Shown: positions 10,336-18,408 of the stretch, in pieces | How the letters are laid out: each line of letters begins with the position of its first letter | Numbering within the stretch: position 1 is the stretch's first letter | Origin: a virus | Length of the DNA stretch: 24,600 nucleotides | Direction: 5' to 3' (one strand) | Virus record (IMG/VR): IMGVR_UViG_3300030104_002362 | Span: 21,879-46,478 of that record | Notes under the pieces: generated by a model | The model's database searches: none | Seen by the model: the letters and a program-made list of their open reading frames with translations, nothing else | Told to the model about the DNA's origin: nothing | Position numbers and translations under genes: made by a program

Positions 10336-11232
10336 TTATTTTATTGGTTTGCTTAAGCCCTTAAGAACTTGAGTAAATTCTTCTATTTTAATACTAGATA
10401 ATCTAATTTTTGCTTTTCTAGTTTCAGCAAACTTTTCTTTTTTGTATCTTTGCACTATATACTCTGGCACATTTGACTTGGTAGCTAATACGCCGTAAGC
10501 TATGTGCTTATAACAAGCTTCTTCGCAAAACTTATGTACCACCATTTCATCATCAGTGCCTAATCCATCACTAATATAATGCAGCGTAACTGTTTCACCA
10601 GCTAATGAAGAACCAAATCTTATAGTTTGTTGTAAGTTATCAATATAAAACACTCCATTACCTTGTGCATATTGAGGATCTAGACCATACCTTCTACCTC
10701 TATTATCAAACTCTAAATCGTTGGGTTCATTTGTACTTACCTCAGATACCGCTTGCTCGTTAAAGTTAGATAACGTATCTGATACACTAAGCGTAGATAA
10801 ATCGTCATTAACATTTATAGTCCAGTTATTTGCTAAATTTTGAGTAATTGGAGCTGGATTAGAAGTGTTTCTTGCTGGATGCAATAATAGCTCCACGCCG
10901 TTAGCGTCTACTTTAACTACTTTCACGTAGTTAACATAATCTTGTGGTAGTGGGGCTGATAGACGGTTACTTACTTCCCACTCTAAAGCTTTAATAGATC
11001 TAAGCACATCATATGATAACTCTTGTATAGCGCGCATAGCGTGAAATTGAACATCTGTTCTACTTACTTTATTTATTATTTTATCTTCACCAACATACGC
11101 AACCATAAAAGCTGATATAATATTTTCTAAAGTAACAAACCTATATTGATCACCTGGTGTGCCAATGTAAGTATTTTGTTGCTGATATAAATCTAAGTAT
11201 TCCCCGTATGTTTGATCGTCTAATAATCCCAT
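10336..11232 (-). CDS. Ring/tail-tubular adaptor-like connector protein
   Basis: 298 residues. The central block NKVSRTDVQFHAMRAIQEL (54-72), SYDVLRSIKALEWEV (73-87) and LPQDYVNYVKVVKVDANGV (95-113) resembles the 'HAKRGLQE..YDTL...LPQDYVNYV' signature I recall from ring proteins of crAss-like and related podoviruses, functionally similar to T7 gp11 (tail tubular A). A helical N-terminal half, a beta segment at about 95-220 and a helical basic C-terminus fit an adaptor that forms a dodecameric ring under the portal. It lies 2 bases after the preceding connector gene and 4 bases before the giant tail gene, as expected for neck/tail assembly. The start is ATG in an AT-rich leader (AGTTAATTATG). 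The family likeness is from memory of motifs, so the connector role is probable and the exact ring position uncertain. Confidence 0.65.
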   Translation of the reverse strand: MGLLDDQTYGEYLDLYQQQNTYIGTPGDQYRFVTLENIISAFMVAYVGEDKIINKVSRTDVQFHAMRAIQELSYDVLRSIKALEWEVSNRLSAPLPQDYVNYVKVVKVDANGVELLLHPARNTSNPAPITQNLANNWTINVNDDLSTLSVSDTLSNFNEQAVSEVSTNEPNDLEFDNRGRRYGLDPQYAQGNGVFYIDNLQQTIRFGSSLAGETVTLHYISDGLGTDDEMVVHKFCEEACYKHIAYGVLATKSNVPEYIVQRYKKEKFAETRKAKIRLSSIKIEEFTQVLKGLSKPIK

Positions 11233-11234
11233 AA

Positions 11235-12026
11235 TTAACTATTTTGATTTTGCTTAGTTGTTTGTTGATCAACCATAACTGATTGTTGTAGTTCTGGTTT
11301 TTCTATTGTAACACCAGCTAATTTTAATATTCTCATAACTAACGGTTCTTCTTCAGAAGCGTGTAAGAAAAAATTAGTACTAGTGTTAAAATTATATAAC
11401 GCTTTTTGATTAACAACTACATATCCCCAGTTAGGTCTCGGTGGTTTCGCCCAGTACTCAATTGATAGGGTTGGGTAGAAGTCGTCAATTGCAGGATATA
11501 TTTGCAGACTGTAAACGTGTTGATTTGTGTTCTGCGTTATCATACTACCTGCTCTAATGTAAACAGGTCTAGATCTTGTTGGCGAAGTTAACGGATTAGA
11601 CATCATAGACCTTAACGTGTGATTATCAACTTCCATTATTTCAGTACCATTACCACCACCTGATATTGGCTTTCTAACAGTAGCAACCATATATAAAGTG
11701 TGATTGTCTATACTGTCTGGAGTTGTTGTACTATAATTTAACACGCTATAAAAACCCTCATCAGCAGAGGAAGCGGCAGAAAGCGGGTAAGTCCTAGCAT
11801 TCCTAATAGCATTAAGCTTTTCTCTAACCATACCTATTTCATCAGAGTTTTCTGTTTGATTTTTAGGTTTTAAGTTAGCGGTTTTTATAGTATGGAAATA
11901 ATCATTTATTAGTTCCATTTGAGCTTTGTCGGCTAGCAAATTAAATTCTTGAGGAGTTATATAACCTCTCTGCTCTTTATTAGCTAGTGCTAAAACCTTT
12001 TGATATACTCTATCTACGTTTACCAT
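11235..12026 (-). CDS. Putative head-tail connector / second ring-like structural protein
   Basis: 263 residues, no membrane segments. The N-terminus carries NKEQRGYITPQEFNLLADKA (16-35) followed by a helix, a block I associate with conserved structural proteins encoded beside the neck genes of marine Bacteroidota phages. The middle is beta-rich (about 85-200, including PVYIRAGSMITQ and LQIYPAIDDFYPTLSIEYWA). The end is a helix (EEPLVMRILKLAGVTIEKPE) and a Gln-rich tail (QQSVMVDQQTTKQNQNS). It sits between the 53-aa CGC gene and the ring/adaptor gene with gaps of 5 and 2 bases, which supports a head-completion or neck role. The specific function is inferred from place and shape only; a stopper or a tail-attachment protein are alternatives. 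Confidence 0.55.
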   Translation of the reverse strand: MVNVDRVYQKVLALANKEQRGYITPQEFNLLADKAQMELINDYFHTIKTANLKPKNQTENSDEIGMVREKLNAIRNARTYPLSAASSADEGFYSVLNYSTTTPDSIDNHTLYMVATVRKPISGGGNGTEIMEVDNHTLRSMMSNPLTSPTRSRPVYIRAGSMITQNTNQHVYSLQIYPAIDDFYPTLSIEYWAKPPRPNWGYVVVNQKALYNFNTSTNFFLHASEEEPLVMRILKLAGVTIEKPELQQSVMVDQQTTKQNQNS

Positions 12027-12031
12027 AATTA

Positions 12032-12193
12032 TTATTTGTTATACGGAAATTGTTTATTTAGCCAAGCTTTTCTTTTAGCACAACCACATCCCTTTTTACC
12101 CATAGCCCTAGCTGTCATTTGAGCAAATGATTTTATACCTGTAGCTGTTGTAAACTTTTCAACTGTATCTCCTAGTCCTTTTGATTTATTCAT
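12032..12193 (-). CDS. Small conserved CGC-motif protein (53 aa)
   Basis: A 53-residue frame runs from ATG 12193-12191 to TAA at 12032. It reads MNKSKGLGDTVEKFTTATGI, then KSFAQMTARAMGKK, then GCGCAKRKAWLNKQFPYNK. It is basic and helical, with two Cys (36 and 38) in KKGCGCAKRK and an aromatic end (FPY). I recall similar small 'GLGDT-EK-T-ATGIK ... CGC-KRK--LN--FPY' proteins in Bacteroidota phages and prophages, usually of unknown function. It lies 5 bases before the connector gene and has the leader common here (ATATTATATTATG). The Cys pair might bind metal or form a disulphide, but one CxC alone is weak evidence. The codons are intact and the family resemblance makes a chance ORF unlikely. 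It is the first gene after the terminator at 12256-12284. Confidence 0.7.
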   Translation of the reverse strand: MNKSKGLGDTVEKFTTATGIKSFAQMTARAMGKKGCGCAKRKAWLNKQFPYNK

Positions 12194-12255
12194 AATATAA
12201 TATATTTTACTATTATATAGTTACATAATAAAGCGGAAGGTTAGCCCCTAAATAA

Positions 12256-12284
12256 AAATAGCCACCCGTAATGAGTGGCTATTT
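12256..12284 (-). terminator. Intrinsic terminator after the 284-aa gene
   Basis: A perfect 10-bp inverted repeat (AAATAGCCAC / GTGGCTATTT) surrounds a 9-base loop. Read on the minus strand it is followed by TTATTTA, giving a T-rich tail continuous with the stem end. It lies 18 bases past the stop of the 284-aa gene and 63 bases before the 53-aa gene. The surrounding DNA is very AT-rich, so the GCCAC core stands out. The symmetry would also allow function on the plus strand. Confidence 0.8.
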
Positions 12285-12301
12285 AAACTAGTTAAGTTAC
12301 A

Positions 12302-13156
12302 TTAACCTAACCTTTTTTCTATATTTGAAAATATTTCCATACCTTCATCAGTCTTAAACCAAGCGGCTAAAGCTGTGTATGGATGTTCATCAAAAGGAAC
12401 TGTCATTAACTTTCTACCAGTAGAACCCCAAGTAAAATGCCTTTGGTCACTTGATAAATTAATAACACCCAACTCCTTAGCTCTTATACCAAAGTTTCTA
12501 AGCTGTATGTTATCATCATTAGCTAATTCTAAGAACAAGTTTGGATTTCTCTTAGCAAATAGCAAGCAATCTCTTTTTAATTCACTAGAACTCATTTTAG
12601 ACACCTTAGATCCAATCTCTACTCTCATTATAGCTTCCATTAAGTTTATGTCTAAACTACTAGCTAACTTTAAAGCTTCAACTTCTAGTTCTATTTTATC
12701 TAATTCATTCTCAGCTCTAACAGCTGGTTGCCACTCATAATACATAGAACCTTTGTGAGGGTGATACAGTGATAATAACTTTTGTAAAACTGTTTTATTT
12801 CTAGGGACATACAAAGCTCCGTTTCTAAAAACAATATGAGCTTGTCTCTGATCGCCTTTCATTTCATCTACAAATACTGTTCTTTGATTTTCACAATATT
12901 TAAGTTCTCTTTCGTAACCTTTTTCTTCATCAAAGTAATATATACTAGCTGATCTAATAGCGTGACTTAAAGGTTTCTTACCGCCAGTTAAATAATAGGT
13001 TCTGTCTTTTATTTCCCAGTTATCTTTAGGTTTTTCTTCTTTTTTAATTTTAGGTTTTGTTTCCACTTTTGGAACTTCAACCACCGGTTCTTCTACAGTA
13101 ACCGTTTCTTCAACTATAGGTTCTTCAACTATAGTTTCTTTCTTTTTCTTTGCCAT
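12302..13156 (-). CDS. Putative virion-associated protein of unknown function, downstream of capsid gene
   Basis: 284 residues. A charged low-complexity N-tail (1-47) begins MAKKKKETIVEEPIVEE and alternates acidic Val/Glu stretches with Lys-rich ones. After it comes a compact region with DRTYYLTGG (51-59), SIYYFDEEKGYERELKYCEN (71-90), and RNGALYVPRNKTVLQKLL (111-128). Helical segments follow (150-225), and a conserved-looking C-terminus VPFDEHPYTALAAWFKTDEG (253-272). I have an impression of this ending from hypothetical proteins beside capsid genes of Bacteroidota phages, but I know no function. It is enclosed by two terminator hairpins, so its dosage may differ from both neighbours. Head-surface decoration, head completion or an assembly factor are all possible. 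The start is ATG in the leader TTATATTATATTATG, with no Shine-Dalgarno. Confidence 0.6.
   Translation of the reverse strand: MAKKKKETIVEEPIVEETVTVEEPVVEVPKVETKPKIKKEEKPKDNWEIKDRTYYLTGGKKPLSHAIRSASIYYFDEEKGYERELKYCENQRTVFVDEMKGDQRQAHIVFRNGALYVPRNKTVLQKLLSLYHPHKGSMYYEWQPAVRAENELDKIELEVEALKLASSLDINLMEAIMRVEIGSKVSKMSSSELKRDCLLFAKRNPNLFLELANDDNIQLRNFGIRAKELGVINLSSDQRHFTWGSTGRKLMTVPFDEHPYTALAAWFKTDEGMEIFSNIEKRLG
13106..13134 (-). repeat. Short 15-bp tandem repeat in the acidic N-tail of the 284-aa protein
   Basis: On the plus strand TTCTTCAACTATAG occurs at 13106-13119 and again at 13121-13134, a period of 15 bases. It encodes two similar Val/Glu units (I-V-E-E-P and I-V-E-E-T). The period is a multiple of three, so unit gain or loss would keep the frame. 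Confidence 0.75.
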
Positions 13157-13183
13157 AATATAATATAATAAAAATTAATAATA

Positions 13184-13218
13184 AAGATAAGAGGAGTGGC
13201 AAGCACTCCCCTAATCTT
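13184..13218 (-). terminator. Intrinsic terminator after the major capsid gene
   Basis: On the minus strand AAGATTAGGGGAGTG and CACTCCTCTTATCTT form a 15-position stem with one T-T mismatch and one G-U pair around a 5-base loop (CTTGC). A T-rich run (TATTATTAATTTTTATT) follows. On the plus strand the G-U pair becomes an A-C mismatch, so the hairpin fits minus-strand transcription better. It begins 10 bases after the capsid stop codon. Capsid mRNA is often capped by such a hairpin, giving partial termination or 3' stability. Confidence 0.75.
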
Positions 13219-13227
13219 ATAGTACTA

Positions 13228-14748
13228 CTACTTCAATAAGAAGAAGTTGTTAGCACCTTGAACTACTAGACATCTTTCAGAAAGGTAGTGTACCTCCATC
13301 GCGTCTAGATCAGATGTAGTTGCTCCAACAGAACCAGTGACCCAAGTTTTTAATCTTCTGTCATCAGTTTGAGAAGCTCTATATCTAACGTGTAAGAATG
13401 GTCTTTTCATATTCTTACCCATTTGTTGGTCATAAACCGAAGAAACTCCAGCAGGAACCATAACACCTCTTATTGCTCCAGTAGCGTAAGCAGCGTTAAT
13501 AGCACCTCTAGTTTGAGAATCATTTAGATATTTCCAATCAGATTTATAGAAGTCATAAGAACCTCTTCTAAATCCTGAGAAGCCTAAGTTTAATGCCATA
13601 TCTTCTGAGTTGTCAAATACTCCGTAAGAAGTACCTCCAGCTCCGTAAGAATTCATAGAAGCTAACATGTCGTCCATAGCTAAAGCAGTTGCTCTATTTA
13701 CAAACATCATGTTTTCTTCAATAGAACCTTGTCTATCAAGTTCAGCTAACATAGCATCAAACTCTGCTAAATCAGTAGCAGCGTTGATACCATTAACACC
13801 TGTAGCGATATTACCACGAGTTTCAATAGCTGAAAATAAACCTTCAGTACCGAAAGTAGCTTGTAAGTAATCACCACCACCAGTAGCATCTAAAGTATCA
13901 GCTGTTGATTGAGCAGCATCACCCTTGACAGATTCTATTAAAGACATTTCTAAGTAATCAGAGAATCTAGCTCTAGTATCACCTTCAGCCTTTAAGTACC
14001 ACATATAACCATTTTGTCCAACTTCACCTGAAACTTCAACCCAACCAATTTGAGATGCATCAGATCCTGAAACGTGATACATGTCTTTTAATATAATTGG
14101 TTTGTTAGTTAAAGATTTGAAACCTGGTTGGTTAGCAGCAGCTCTACCATTACTTCCTTTTCTGTATTCAGATCCGTAAACAAGGATAGTGTAATCCACG
14201 TCACCATCAGAACCAGCAGCAAAACCAGTAATAGAACCTAATTGACCGTTGTTGTTAGTTGCGTCATAAGGAGCTACTGAAATGTTTTTTCCAGCAACAG
14301 CTGTTACAAAACATCTAGCCACCGCACTAGCGTTAGCTACAAGAATTGTATCACCAGCTCTAACACCGTGATCAACAACAGTAGCTGAGTCAGTAACTGT
14401 ATGTCCATCTATAGTTGTTTCTAATTCGATTGTACCACCCGCAGCACTGTTATTTCCAGTTTGTGCAGTAGCGTTTGCTATATATCCTTTATAAGCAAAG
14501 TGTAATCTACCTTGCTCAGACCAAACTACTTGGTCAGATGTCATAGCCTCTTCTGCTCCGACTTGCTCTAGAAATCCACCGATTGTTCTGTTTCCAAAAA
14601 TCTCAGCTTCTCTAGCCATTAAGTCAGGCAGGTATTGTTGAGCCCATCCGTCAGAAGCACTTAAAGTAGCGAAATCAATATAGTTAGTTGATAACGTTCT
14701 TTTAACTGTTTCTGGCAAGCCCGTTAAAGTTGCGCCTGTAATTGCCAT
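13228..14748 (-). CDS. Major capsid protein, HK97-type fold likely
   Basis: 506 residues that assemble the icosahedral shell. The N-terminal arm is helical (LPETVKRTLSTNYIDFATLS, then LPDLMAREAEIFGNRTIGGF). VDHGVRAGDTILVANASA near 126-143 looks like a beta insertion domain. The C-terminus contains RPFLHVRYRASQTDDRRLKT and DLDAMEVHYLSERCLVVQGA, which I recognise from capsid proteins of uncultured marine phages. The protein is rich in Ala, Gly and Thr with even composition and few Cys, as is usual for MCPs. Its place after TerL, portal and scaffold, at an MCP-like length, confirms the role. The gene follows the scaffold gene after 19 bases and ends in a strong terminator hairpin. The HK97 fold is expected for the family but not shown by motifs alone. 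Confidence 0.87.
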   Translation of the reverse strand: MAITGATLTGLPETVKRTLSTNYIDFATLSASDGWAQQYLPDLMAREAEIFGNRTIGGFLEQVGAEEAMTSDQVVWSEQGRLHFAYKGYIANATAQTGNNSAAGGTIELETTIDGHTVTDSATVVDHGVRAGDTILVANASAVARCFVTAVAGKNISVAPYDATNNNGQLGSITGFAAGSDGDVDYTILVYGSEYRKGSNGRAAANQPGFKSLTNKPIILKDMYHVSGSDASQIGWVEVSGEVGQNGYMWYLKAEGDTRARFSDYLEMSLIESVKGDAAQSTADTLDATGGGDYLQATFGTEGLFSAIETRGNIATGVNGINAATDLAEFDAMLAELDRQGSIEENMMFVNRATALAMDDMLASMNSYGAGGTSYGVFDNSEDMALNLGFSGFRRGSYDFYKSDWKYLNDSQTRGAINAAYATGAIRGVMVPAGVSSVYDQQMGKNMKRPFLHVRYRASQTDDRRLKTWVTGSVGATTSDLDAMEVHYLSERCLVVQGANNFFLLK

Positions 14749-14767
14749 AATTAATTTATTTTAAAGT

Positions 14768-15979
14768 TTATTTTTTCTTTCTAATTTTAAATTTGAAATC
14801 ATCAGCAGAATCACCTAAAACTTTAAACTTTAAACCACCAACTTCTGTTTCACCATGAGTCTTACGTGGTTCAAGATTAATATTTTTATCTTTAGCTACT
14901 CTTGCTTTTGTTGCATCAGCTCTACCTTGTTCGTAAAAATGATTAGCAATAGCATCAGCATTCATAGCTGTAAATAAAGATTTGTGATAACCAGCGGCAT
15001 CTTCAATATTTGAATTTTCTTTATTAGTAAACTTACTAACAAAATTATTAATGTCGCTTTGTGTTTCTTTTACTTTATTAACATCTTTAACATTAAATCT
15101 ATATCTTTTATCACCGACGTTATATTCAAAACCTTTGAATTTGTCATTAAATAAATTATTAGTTTTATTTAAAAATGTTCTTTGATTAGCTTCAGACATT
15201 TTCTTCTGCTCTTCAGATTCCTTGTTGTATCTATTAAAGAAGTCAATAGCTTTCTGTTGATCTTCAGTAAGTTTACTTCCTGCTTTAATATCTTCATAGT
15301 ATTTAGACTTTTGCCTGTCTAAGTGGGCTCGCGCCTCGGCAACTTGCTCTTTGAGGGCTATTTTCTTTAATCTAGACGATCGCTCATCATCAACGTCTTC
15401 ATCTACACCATATTTCTCTTCTAATAAAAAGCTTCTTTCTTCTATGGATAAATGAGGTTTTGTCTCTCTATAATACTCGTCTAGCACTTCAGAATCATCC
15501 ATTGATTCTATATCTCTATTTAAATTTACGTAGTCTTGTAAATCACCACCAGTCTCTTCCATGAATTCCATTAGCTTTTTAATGTTCTCAGGTAGTGGTT
15601 TTCCAGTCTCCTCTGCTTCAGCTACTGCTTCTTCAATTTTTTCTTCAACAGCTTCTACTTCTGTTTCTTTTAAATCTTCAACAGTTATTTCTTCCAACAC
15701 AGGTATTTCTTCAGTAGTATCCTCTACTACCTCTTCTTCTTCTTTAACCTCTTCAACTACATTTGTTTCTTCTACAACCGGCTCTTCTTTAACCTCTTCG
15801 GTTTCTATAGTCGGTGGTTTTGAAAAGTCAACCTTTGCAACGCTATCATCTCCAGCGCTTTCAAATTTAGATTTAAATTGACCTTTTTCATTTCTAGGTT
15901 GATCAACGTTTGGTTGTTCAACTTGTTCGGTAGTTTCGTTAGAAACTTCCTCTACGATATTTTCGTTTTCTTCTGCCAT
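14768..15979 (-). CDS. Capsid scaffold / prohead core protein
   Basis: 403 residues between portal and capsid genes, the usual scaffold position. It starts MAEENENIVEEVSNET and has RNEKGQFKSKFE at 29-40, a short basic motif common in phage scaffolds. A long Glu/Val-rich low-complexity segment (about 60-125) follows. Helical, coiled-coil-like stretches extend from about 130 to 270 (ENIKKLMEFMEETGGDLQDY; RLKKIALKEQVAEARAHLDR). The C-terminus is basic (KFKIRKKK), as expected for the capsid-binding end. No protease domain or catalytic triad is visible, so a separate prohead protease, if used, is not in this window. The start is ATG after TATAAAATTTTATT, without Shine-Dalgarno. Function is inferred from composition plus position. 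Confidence 0.77.
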   Translation of the reverse strand: MAEENENIVEEVSNETTEQVEQPNVDQPRNEKGQFKSKFESAGDDSVAKVDFSKPPTIETEEVKEEPVVEETNVVEEVKEEEEVVEDTTEEIPVLEEITVEDLKETEVEAVEEKIEEAVAEAEETGKPLPENIKKLMEFMEETGGDLQDYVNLNRDIESMDDSEVLDEYYRETKPHLSIEERSFLLEEKYGVDEDVDDERSSRLKKIALKEQVAEARAHLDRQKSKYYEDIKAGSKLTEDQQKAIDFFNRYNKESEEQKKMSEANQRTFLNKTNNLFNDKFKGFEYNVGDKRYRFNVKDVNKVKETQSDINNFVSKFTNKENSNIEDAAGYHKSLFTAMNADAIANHFYEQGRADATKARVAKDKNINLEPRKTHGETEVGGLKFKVLGDSADDFKFKIRKKK

Positions 15980-16005
15980 AATAAAATTTTATAAAATATT
16001 AAAAA

Positions 16006-18408
16006 TTAGAGACCTGGACCTTCAAATCCAGCGTTCCCCGTAAGTATATCATTACCTGATGACTCAAAATTATTAAGTGAATCACCCTGTTTTCTTTGCT
16101 CTATCATTTCTTTTTGTCTATCAGCCTGCATGTTAACTCTTTGATCTTTTCTATCTTCTCTCATTTTCTCGTCACCCATTTTAGTTTCCCTCTCCATTTG
16201 TTTTAATTGAGAGTTTAATTCAAATTCGTACTGCATTAATTCTTTTTTACCTTGAACCTCTGCTTGTAAAAACTGAGTTTGTAGTTGAGATTTAGTTTGC
16301 TCTATTTGTATATCAGACTGAGCTTTAGCATTGTTCTTTTCTATTTCAGCTTGAGCTGCTGCCTGCTGCGCTTGTTGGTTAGCTTGAGATTGAGCTTGTA
16401 TATTTTGCTGTTGCATAGCTTGATCTCTTTCCATTTTCTTTTTACGCTTAACCTTTAACAATTGATTAGCTAGTTTAACATTTCTAGTTGCTCTTAAGTC
16501 TATAGCGTCGTCTAAATCTATAGAGTCTTTTGATAAAGCAACTTGTATATTATTTTCTAACATCTGTCTTTCTTCTTCATCAGGTAGTAATTCAATAAAT
16601 ATACCAAAATCATGAAGATGTAATTCTTTAAGTTCTTCTAGTGTAGCAACATTATGCGCACCTATAGCTTGTATAAAAGCATTTTTAGTAGGGGAATACT
16701 CTACTATATCAGCTATTCTTAATGATAAACACTCTGCGACTTCAGCGGTTAAAAATAACATAGATTGTAATATATGTCTTGTGGCTGTATTTGAATTAGC
16801 AGCAGCTAACTTTTGTACACCAACCAAAGCATTAGCATCAGGCATACTACCGTCTCTAGCTTCATTAAGACCAGTTGTATCTCTTATCATTTGCATATAA
16901 TAATTATATGTAGTAATAAGACTTTGTATTTTATTTCCACCAGCTCCATTCTGTATTTGCTGTATTGGAACTTTAGCTGGGTTTATATCTCCTTCTGAAG
17001 TAAAACTTCTACCAACAACAGAACCAGTTTGAAAGAACATGTTTAAAGCTTCTTGCGGATTATAGTTTGTTCCATTACCGAGGTCAACCTCTGCTAGCCC
17101 ATCAACATCAAGATAAACACCATCTGGTACCATACGCGCCATTACTTGTTGTAGCTTTAAGTGTGTTAATTGTATCATGTCCGCAAAACCAGTTACTCTA
17201 CCAACTAATGATTCTATTTTACCTCTATACATTCTAGGCGCTACTATTTGATAGTTCATCTTAACGGTGTTGAAGTCTGAATCCGACCTCATCATGTTGT
17301 CACACATCTTCCATCTTAATAACTTATCACAACCAATTAAATATACACCTTCATATAAAGTCTCGACAACTCTTTCTAATTTACTAAAATCACCGTCCAT
17401 GTTTTCTACTGGAGGATTAAACGTATCATCTTTTTGTATTACTTTTTCAGCTCCAGTACCTAATGTCTTCAATTTGTAAACATCATTCATATGTGTTTTA
17501 TAATTAAAGTAAAGTACTTCTATTTTATTCTTATCTGGAAGTTTATTATATGTTGACCTTGTGTGGTTGGTTGTGCCAGACTTTCCAACTATTTCTTCTA
17601 TATCACTTTCAGTTAACTCAGGAAATTCAGATGCTAATTCATTTATAGGTATTTCTTTTAATTCCCCAACATAATATATATCATCAAAATAAGGAGATTC
17701 TGTATGAGAGTAAACCAAGCTAGCTGGATCAACATATTTAGCCTTTGCTCCACTAGCCCAATCAAATGTTGTTTTTGTAGCACCTATTCCTATTGTAGTT
17801 AAATCATACAAACACCTTCTTCTTATTAAGTCATAATCACTGTTTTCTAATAAAACATTTAAAGCTTGTTCTTCAGCTAACTCAACCGATTGTTTGTAGT
17901 TAAGTTGCATATGAAGTGCAAGCTCTTCTTCTGTGTCTGGTAGCATTTCAACATCATTTTCATACAAATCTATATTGAACTTTTGCTTGACCATTTCAGT
18001 ATATTCTTTAGACCTCATGTCTCTAAGTATAGATTCCATGTACTCAGTTCTTTTACTAACACCATATTGATCCTGTGAAAAAGCATTTATTTCAAAAGTT
18101 CTTTGAGCCATACCATTAACAACGATATCTACAAACTTAGGGATAATAGGTACTGGTTTCCAATCTAGATTTAAATAAGATAAATCACCATTAATAGATA
18201 ATTCATTTTTATATTTTTGAACAGATTGCTCACCTCTAGCATACAATCTTAATTCATGAAACTTATTTAAACTATTATGGTACTTGGTAACATTACCAGT
18301 AAACCACTCTTGCTTTATAGCTCTTGCAACCTTTAAACCATATTCTTGACTTAATTTTTCTAAGTCACTAACAGCTTGTGACGGAAAATTTATAACAGAC
18401 TCTGTCAT
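16006..18408 (-). CDS. Portal protein
   Basis: 800 residues expected to form the dodecameric DNA channel at one capsid vertex. The N-terminal part has LRLYARGEQSVQKYKNEL (53-70) and LDWKPVPIIPKFVDIVVNGM (81-100), a pattern typical of large portals of podoviruses and crAss-like phages. The middle has DTTGLNEARDGSMPDANALV, resembling the region before the portal clip and wing in these families. From about residue 650 the chain becomes a Lys/Gln/Ala-rich coiled coil (MQQQNIQAQSQANQQAQQ), the usual barrel-like C-terminus of long portals. The gene overlaps the terminase stop by four bases (ATGA), which suggests translational coupling, and the scaffold gene follows 26 bases downstream. Length and order fit well. 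Identification is by context and motif memory, so confidence is high but not absolute. Confidence 0.85.
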   Translation of the reverse strand: MTESVINFPSQAVSDLEKLSQEYGLKVARAIKQEWFTGNVTKYHNSLNKFHELRLYARGEQSVQKYKNELSINGDLSYLNLDWKPVPIIPKFVDIVVNGMAQRTFEINAFSQDQYGVSKRTEYMESILRDMRSKEYTEMVKQKFNIDLYENDVEMLPDTEEELALHMQLNYKQSVELAEEQALNVLLENSDYDLIRRRCLYDLTTIGIGATKTTFDWASGAKAKYVDPASLVYSHTESPYFDDIYYVGELKEIPINELASEFPELTESDIEEIVGKSGTTNHTRSTYNKLPDKNKIEVLYFNYKTHMNDVYKLKTLGTGAEKVIQKDDTFNPPVENMDGDFSKLERVVETLYEGVYLIGCDKLLRWKMCDNMMRSDSDFNTVKMNYQIVAPRMYRGKIESLVGRVTGFADMIQLTHLKLQQVMARMVPDGVYLDVDGLAEVDLGNGTNYNPQEALNMFFQTGSVVGRSFTSEGDINPAKVPIQQIQNGAGGNKIQSLITTYNYYMQMIRDTTGLNEARDGSMPDANALVGVQKLAAANSNTATRHILQSMLFLTAEVAECLSLRIADIVEYSPTKNAFIQAIGAHNVATLEELKELHLHDFGIFIELLPDEEERQMLENNIQVALSKDSIDLDDAIDLRATRNVKLANQLLKVKRKKKMERDQAMQQQNIQAQSQANQQAQQAAAQAEIEKNNAKAQSDIQIEQTKSQLQTQFLQAEVQGKKELMQYEFELNSQLKQMERETKMGDEKMREDRKDQRVNMQADRQKEMIEQRKQGDSLNNFESSGNDILTGNAGFEGPGL

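Noticed and set aside
12212-12217. TATAAT-like hexamer as a promoter for the tail module
   Set aside because: The region is almost pure A/T, no -35 element or Bacteroidota-type TTTG element lies at suitable spacing, so it is not annotated as a promoter.
12375-12740. A 121-codon plus-strand frame opposite the 284-aa gene
   Set aside because: It lies wholly antisense to a coding gene with family-like motifs, has low-complexity Ser/Leu composition typical of shadow frames, and no leader or neighbour on its strand.
15561-15881. A 106-codon Ser/Thr-rich plus-strand frame that looks like a mucin-like protein
   Set aside because: The composition is simply the antisense reading of the Glu/Val-rich scaffold segment.
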